Shown: positions 61,672-64,000 of the stretch, piece by piece | How the letters are laid out: each line of letters opens with the position of its first letter | Position numbering within the stretch: the stretch's first letter is position 1 | Assembly: GCA_017561885.1 (NCBI GenBank) | Contig: JAFZBF010000012.1 | Location: 23,161-87,160 of the forward strand | Direction: 5' to 3' | Length of the DNA stretch: 64,000 nucleotides | DNA from: Bacteroidales bacterium | GTDB taxonomy: Bacteria; Bacteroidota; Bacteroidia; Bacteroidales; UBA932 | The notes under the pieces: model-generated | The model's database searches: none | Seen by the model: the letters and a program-made list of their open reading frames with translations, nothing else | Told to the model about the DNA's origin: nothing | Made by a program: the position numbers and the translations under genes

Positions 61672-62406
61672 ATGAGCGCCGACAAGAAAGTTATTATTAT
61701 CCCGACTTACAACGAGATCGAGAACATCGAAAAAATGCTCCGCAAGGTGATGAGCCTTGAGGACGGATTCAACGTACTGATAATAGACGACGGCTCTCCA
61801 GACGGCACGGCCCAGGTGGTTAAGAAACTGATGACAGAATATCCCGAAAGGATATTCATCATCGAGCGTGCGGGCAAGCAGGGACTCGGAACAGCCTATA
61901 TCACCGGTTTCAACTGGTCTCTGGAACACGGCTATGACTACATCTTCGAGATGGATGCCGATTTCTCGCACAATCCTGACGACCTTCCCAGACTTTACAG
62001 GGCCTGCAGCGAAGGCGGGGCAGACCTTGCCATCGGTTCGCGGTACTGCAACGGCATCAGCGTGATCAACTGGCCGATCGGCCGGGTAATAATGTCGTAC
62101 TACGCTTCTGTCTATGTGCGCACCGTTCTGGGTATGAAGGTCTATGACTGTACGGCCGGCTTCAAGTGCTACAAGCGCCGGGTGCTGGACGCCATCGATT
62201 TCGACCGCGTCAGGATGCGTGGTTACGGCTTCCAGATCGAGATGAAGTACAATGCCTACAAGCTGGGCTACAAGATCAAGGAGGTTCCCATCATCTTCGT
62301 CGACCGTACGGAAGGCGTTTCCAAAATGAGCAGCGGTATCTTCGGAGAGGCGTTCTGGGGTGTGATGAAGCTCCGTTTCAGAAAGATCAAACCGCGCGTC
62401 CAATGA
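61672..62406 (+). CDS. Polyprenol monophosphomannose synthase-like glycosyltransferase (GT2)
   Basis: A GT-A fold glycosyltransferase similar to dolichol-phosphate mannose synthase, transferring a sugar from a nucleotide to polyprenyl phosphate. ATG 61672 gives 244 residues; the earlier in-frame ATG at 61627 lies within the tex 3' end. Seen: IIPTYNEIENIEKML, DDGSPDGTAQ, FEMDADFSHNPDDLPRL (the metal-binding DAD), CTAGFKCYKRRVLD, and GYGFQIEMKYNAYKLGYKIKEVP. No membrane helices, so a soluble or peripheral enzyme of the DPM1 class. It overlaps pyrC by 4 bp. The exact sugar is not known from sequence. Confidence 0.9.
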   Translation: MSADKKVIIIPTYNEIENIEKMLRKVMSLEDGFNVLIIDDGSPDGTAQVVKKLMTEYPERIFIIERAGKQGLGTAYITGFNWSLEHGYDYIFEMDADFSHNPDDLPRLYRACSEGGADLAIGSRYCNGISVINWPIGRVIMSYYASVYVRTVLGMKVYDCTAGFKCYKRRVLDAIDFDRVRMRGYGFQIEMKYNAYKLGYKIKEVPIIFVDRTEGVSKMSSGIFGEAFWGVMKLRFRKIKPRVQ

Positions 62407-63749
62407 AGCATTATCTCAAGAATGCCACTGTAGTCAATGAAGGTGCCCTGTTCCCTGCGGGCATCTTTATTGTTGATGAACGTATCGCAGCCGTCTGCAG
62501 GTATGACGATGCGTCAGGCATCGAGAGGGAAAATGAATGTGTGGCAGAGAGTGATTCGGTGACCGACCTGAAAGGCCGTTATGTGGCTCCCGGTGTCATC
62601 GATGCGCATGTCCACTTCCGTGAGCCCGGAGCTGTCCATAAGGCCTGCATAGCCACTGAAAGTGCGGCAGCGGCGCTTGGCGGAGTCACCTCTTTTATGG
62701 ATATGCCCAACAACAACCCTCCTGCAGTCAGCAGGGAGGCCCTGGACCGGAAGTTCGACATCGCCGGGCGTGATTCCGTGGTGAACTATTCTTTCTATCT
62801 CGGAGCGACCGCAGACAATCTGGCCGAAGTGCTTTCCTGCGATTTCTCGAAGGTATGCGGAGTGAAGGTCTTTATGGGCTCGTCCACAGGCAACCTTCTT
62901 CTGGACGACGATGCTGCCCTGGCTCGTCTCTTCGCTGAATGCCCTGCCTTGATAGCCGTCCACAGCGAGGATAACGAGATTATCTCGTCGAACCTGGAGA
63001 AAGCCCGGGAGATTTACGGAGAAGATATTCCGTTCTCTGCCCATCCTGACATCAGGTCGGCCGAGGCTTGTGTCAAATCGACTGAGAAAGCTGTCGCCCT
63101 TGCCGAGAAATATGGTACGAGACTGCATATACTTCATGTCTCCACCGCTGCAGAAGTTGCCATGCTGGCTGCTGTAAAGGCGCGCAGTCAGGCAATAAGC
63201 GCCGAGACTTGCGCACAATATCTTTTCTTCTGTGACCGCGACTATGCGGAACTCGGTCCGCTGGTCAAGTGCAATCCCGCGATAAAGACACACCGCGATA
63301 TGCTTGCCCTGCGCAAGGCTGTCCGCTGCGGAGTGATAGACAATATCTCGACTGACCACGCCCCGCATCTGCTGGTCGAGAAACGCAGGCCGTATCTTCA
63401 GTCTCCTTCCGGAATCCCTCTGATCCAGTATTCTCTTCCTATGATGCTGGACCTTGCCGACAGGGGAAGCCTCAGCCTGCCTCTTGTCGTAGAAAAGATG
63501 GCTCACGCTCCGGCCCGTATCTACAAGATATCAGAGCGTGGATTCATCAGGGAAGGATACTATGCCGACCTGGTAGTTTTCGAGACTGGTCGCCGGCACG
63601 CAGTACAGGCTCCGGCATCGCGTTGTGGATGGACTCCTGTATCCAGGCTGAGCGGTTCCGTGGTCCACACGATAGCCAACGGACGTTTCGTTGTCCGTGA
63701 CGGGAAACTTACAGGAGAGAGGTCTGCAAGGCCCCTCGAATTCTGTTGA
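62403..63749 (+). CDS. pyrC: Dihydroorotase
   Basis: Dihydroorotase closes carbamoyl-aspartate to dihydroorotate in pyrimidine synthesis. The ATG at 62403 overlaps the glycosyltransferase stop by 4 bp and gives 448 residues. Seen: the metal-binding HVHFREPG in DAHVHFREPGAVHK, GGVTSFMDMPNN, HILHVSTA, ETCAQYLFF, and STDHAPH with the catalytic Asp. It belongs to the longer type I amidohydrolase group. The reading frame is open far upstream (62166) only because the glycosyltransferase gene lacks stops in that frame. Confidence 0.92.
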   Translation: MKHYLKNATVVNEGALFPAGIFIVDERIAAVCRYDDASGIERENECVAESDSVTDLKGRYVAPGVIDAHVHFREPGAVHKACIATESAAAALGGVTSFMDMPNNNPPAVSREALDRKFDIAGRDSVVNYSFYLGATADNLAEVLSCDFSKVCGVKVFMGSSTGNLLLDDDAALARLFAECPALIAVHSEDNEIISSNLEKAREIYGEDIPFSAHPDIRSAEACVKSTEKAVALAEKYGTRLHILHVSTAAEVAMLAAVKARSQAISAETCAQYLFFCDRDYAELGPLVKCNPAIKTHRDMLALRKAVRCGVIDNISTDHAPHLLVEKRRPYLQSPSGIPLIQYSLPMMLDLADRGSLSLPLVVEKMAHAPARIYKISERGFIREGYYADLVVFETGRRHAVQAPASRCGWTPVSRLSGSVVHTIANGRFVVRDGKLTGERSARPLEFC

Positions 63750-63779
63750 TAAGTTTTCCTTTCACAACTATCAAAAAAT

Positions 63780-63810
63780 TTTGTCAGTTTGAAAAGAAGG
63801 GCTATATTTG
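63780..63810 (+). promoter_or_regulatory. Ribosomal RNA operon promoter (TTTG, 19 bp, TATATTTG)
   Basis: TTTG at 63780-63783 and TATATTTG at 63803-63810 are separated by 19 bp, an ideal Bacteroidetes promoter, located about 165 bp before the 16S start. Transcription should begin near 63817. Confidence 0.8.
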
Positions 63811-63975
63811 CAGCCCGTTTCGCAAGGAAGCGGAAAAGTTGATTGAAAGAATGGAAGACTAAGTACTATAAAAAGTACAAGGCAATTGTAGCATAACAAT
63901 TGAAAGAGCAAGCGTGAATTTCTTTGAATGAAGAAGAGCGGAGCGGGGTCGGACTGGAAATAATAGAAATTATAC
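63811..63975 (+). other. 16S rRNA leader region
   Basis: This leader between promoter and 16S contains two small hairpins: GTACT-AGTAC (63863-63867 with 63874-63878) and CAATTGT-ACAATTG (about 63883-63902). They may take part in antitermination or 5' processing. I cannot identify a boxA with confidence. Confidence 0.5.
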
Positions 63976-64000
63976 TATGGAGAGTTTGATCCTGGCTCAG
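63976..64000 (+). rRNA. 16S ribosomal RNA, first bases, runs off window end
   Basis: The last bases read AGAGTTTGATCCTGGCTCAG (63981-64000), the universal start of bacterial 16S rRNA. The exact mature 5' end is uncertain by a few bases, about 63973-63978. The rest of the gene is beyond the window. Confidence 0.97.

Noticed and set aside
1..64000. tRNA genes
   Set aside because: No T-loop/acceptor arrangement was found by eye in the intergenic regions; a tRNA search program would be the proper check.

Overview
The window looks like a chromosomal core segment from a member of the Bacteroidales. The order is inferred from several signals. At least ten genes have promoters of the Bacteroidetes type (TTTG, about 19 bp, then TAnnTTTG) and there are few Shine-Dalgarno sequences. 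Rho carries a long glutamine-rich insertion. The primary sigma factor is short (286 aa). BACON-domain lipoproteins and a thiamin-riboswitch TonB receptor are present. I cannot name the genus from this sequence alone. No prophage, insertion sequence, tRNA or CRISPR array was seen.

Layout. Positions 1-3.6 kb (minus strand) hold the N-terminal part of parC, then era, an RluB-type pseudouridine synthase and pyrF. From 3.7 to 7.0 kb (plus) lie tig-clpP-clpX. From 7.0 to 11.6 kb (minus) are rho and an lptD-like outer-membrane LPS assembly gene, the latter divergent from a SPOR-domain cell-wall amidase. From 13.1 to 16.7 kb is dnaA-pepD-rpe, facing birA. From 17.4 to 21.6 kb is rsfS-ftsH-cdsA-psd. 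From 21.6 to 31.2 kb there are three tandem paralogous lipoproteins of unusual architecture (BACON repeats, leucine-rich repeats, a thioredoxin-like domain and an M64-like metallopeptidase), with the RNase P RNA gene lying antisense between copies 2 and 3. From 31.3 to 34.2 kb are a glutamine cyclotransferase and a TPP riboswitch controlling a TonB-dependent receptor. From 34.2 to 41.9 kb are a BadF-type kinase, recR, mntP, corA, rpsA, rnz and ctpA. From 41.9 to 44.6 kb are mltG and a LysM glucosaminidase (minus), cdd and the SRP RNA. From 44.6 to 49.5 kb are mnmA, a flavoprotein, and a minus-strand dnaN-exonuclease-small gene cluster. From 49.6 to 63.7 kb are a single-PDZ HtrA protease, rpoD, an M3 peptidase, argS, a YgiQ radical SAM protein, a small acidic protein, a ClC channel, tex, a polyprenol-phosphate mannosyltransferase and pyrC. 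The window ends in a ribosomal RNA promoter, leader and the first bases of a 16S rRNA gene.

Most of it is housekeeping: protein quality control (Tig, ClpXP, FtsH, HtrA, CtpA), replication (DnaA, DnaN, ParC, RecR), translation (S1, Era, RsfS, MnmA, ArgS, 16S), envelope building (LptD, amidase, MltG, glucosaminidase, CdsA, Psd) and pyrimidine synthesis (PyrF, PyrC, Cdd). The part most likely to be undescribed is the triplicated secreted lipoprotein-peptidase cluster at 21.6-31.2 kb. It joins a single-cysteine (CXXS) thioredoxin-like module to a peptidase domain whose zinc motif reads HEXXGH. Smaller points of interest are the corA leader with a hairpin and upstream reading frame, a possibly leaderless lipoprotein mRNA, and low-complexity tails in Rho and FtsH.
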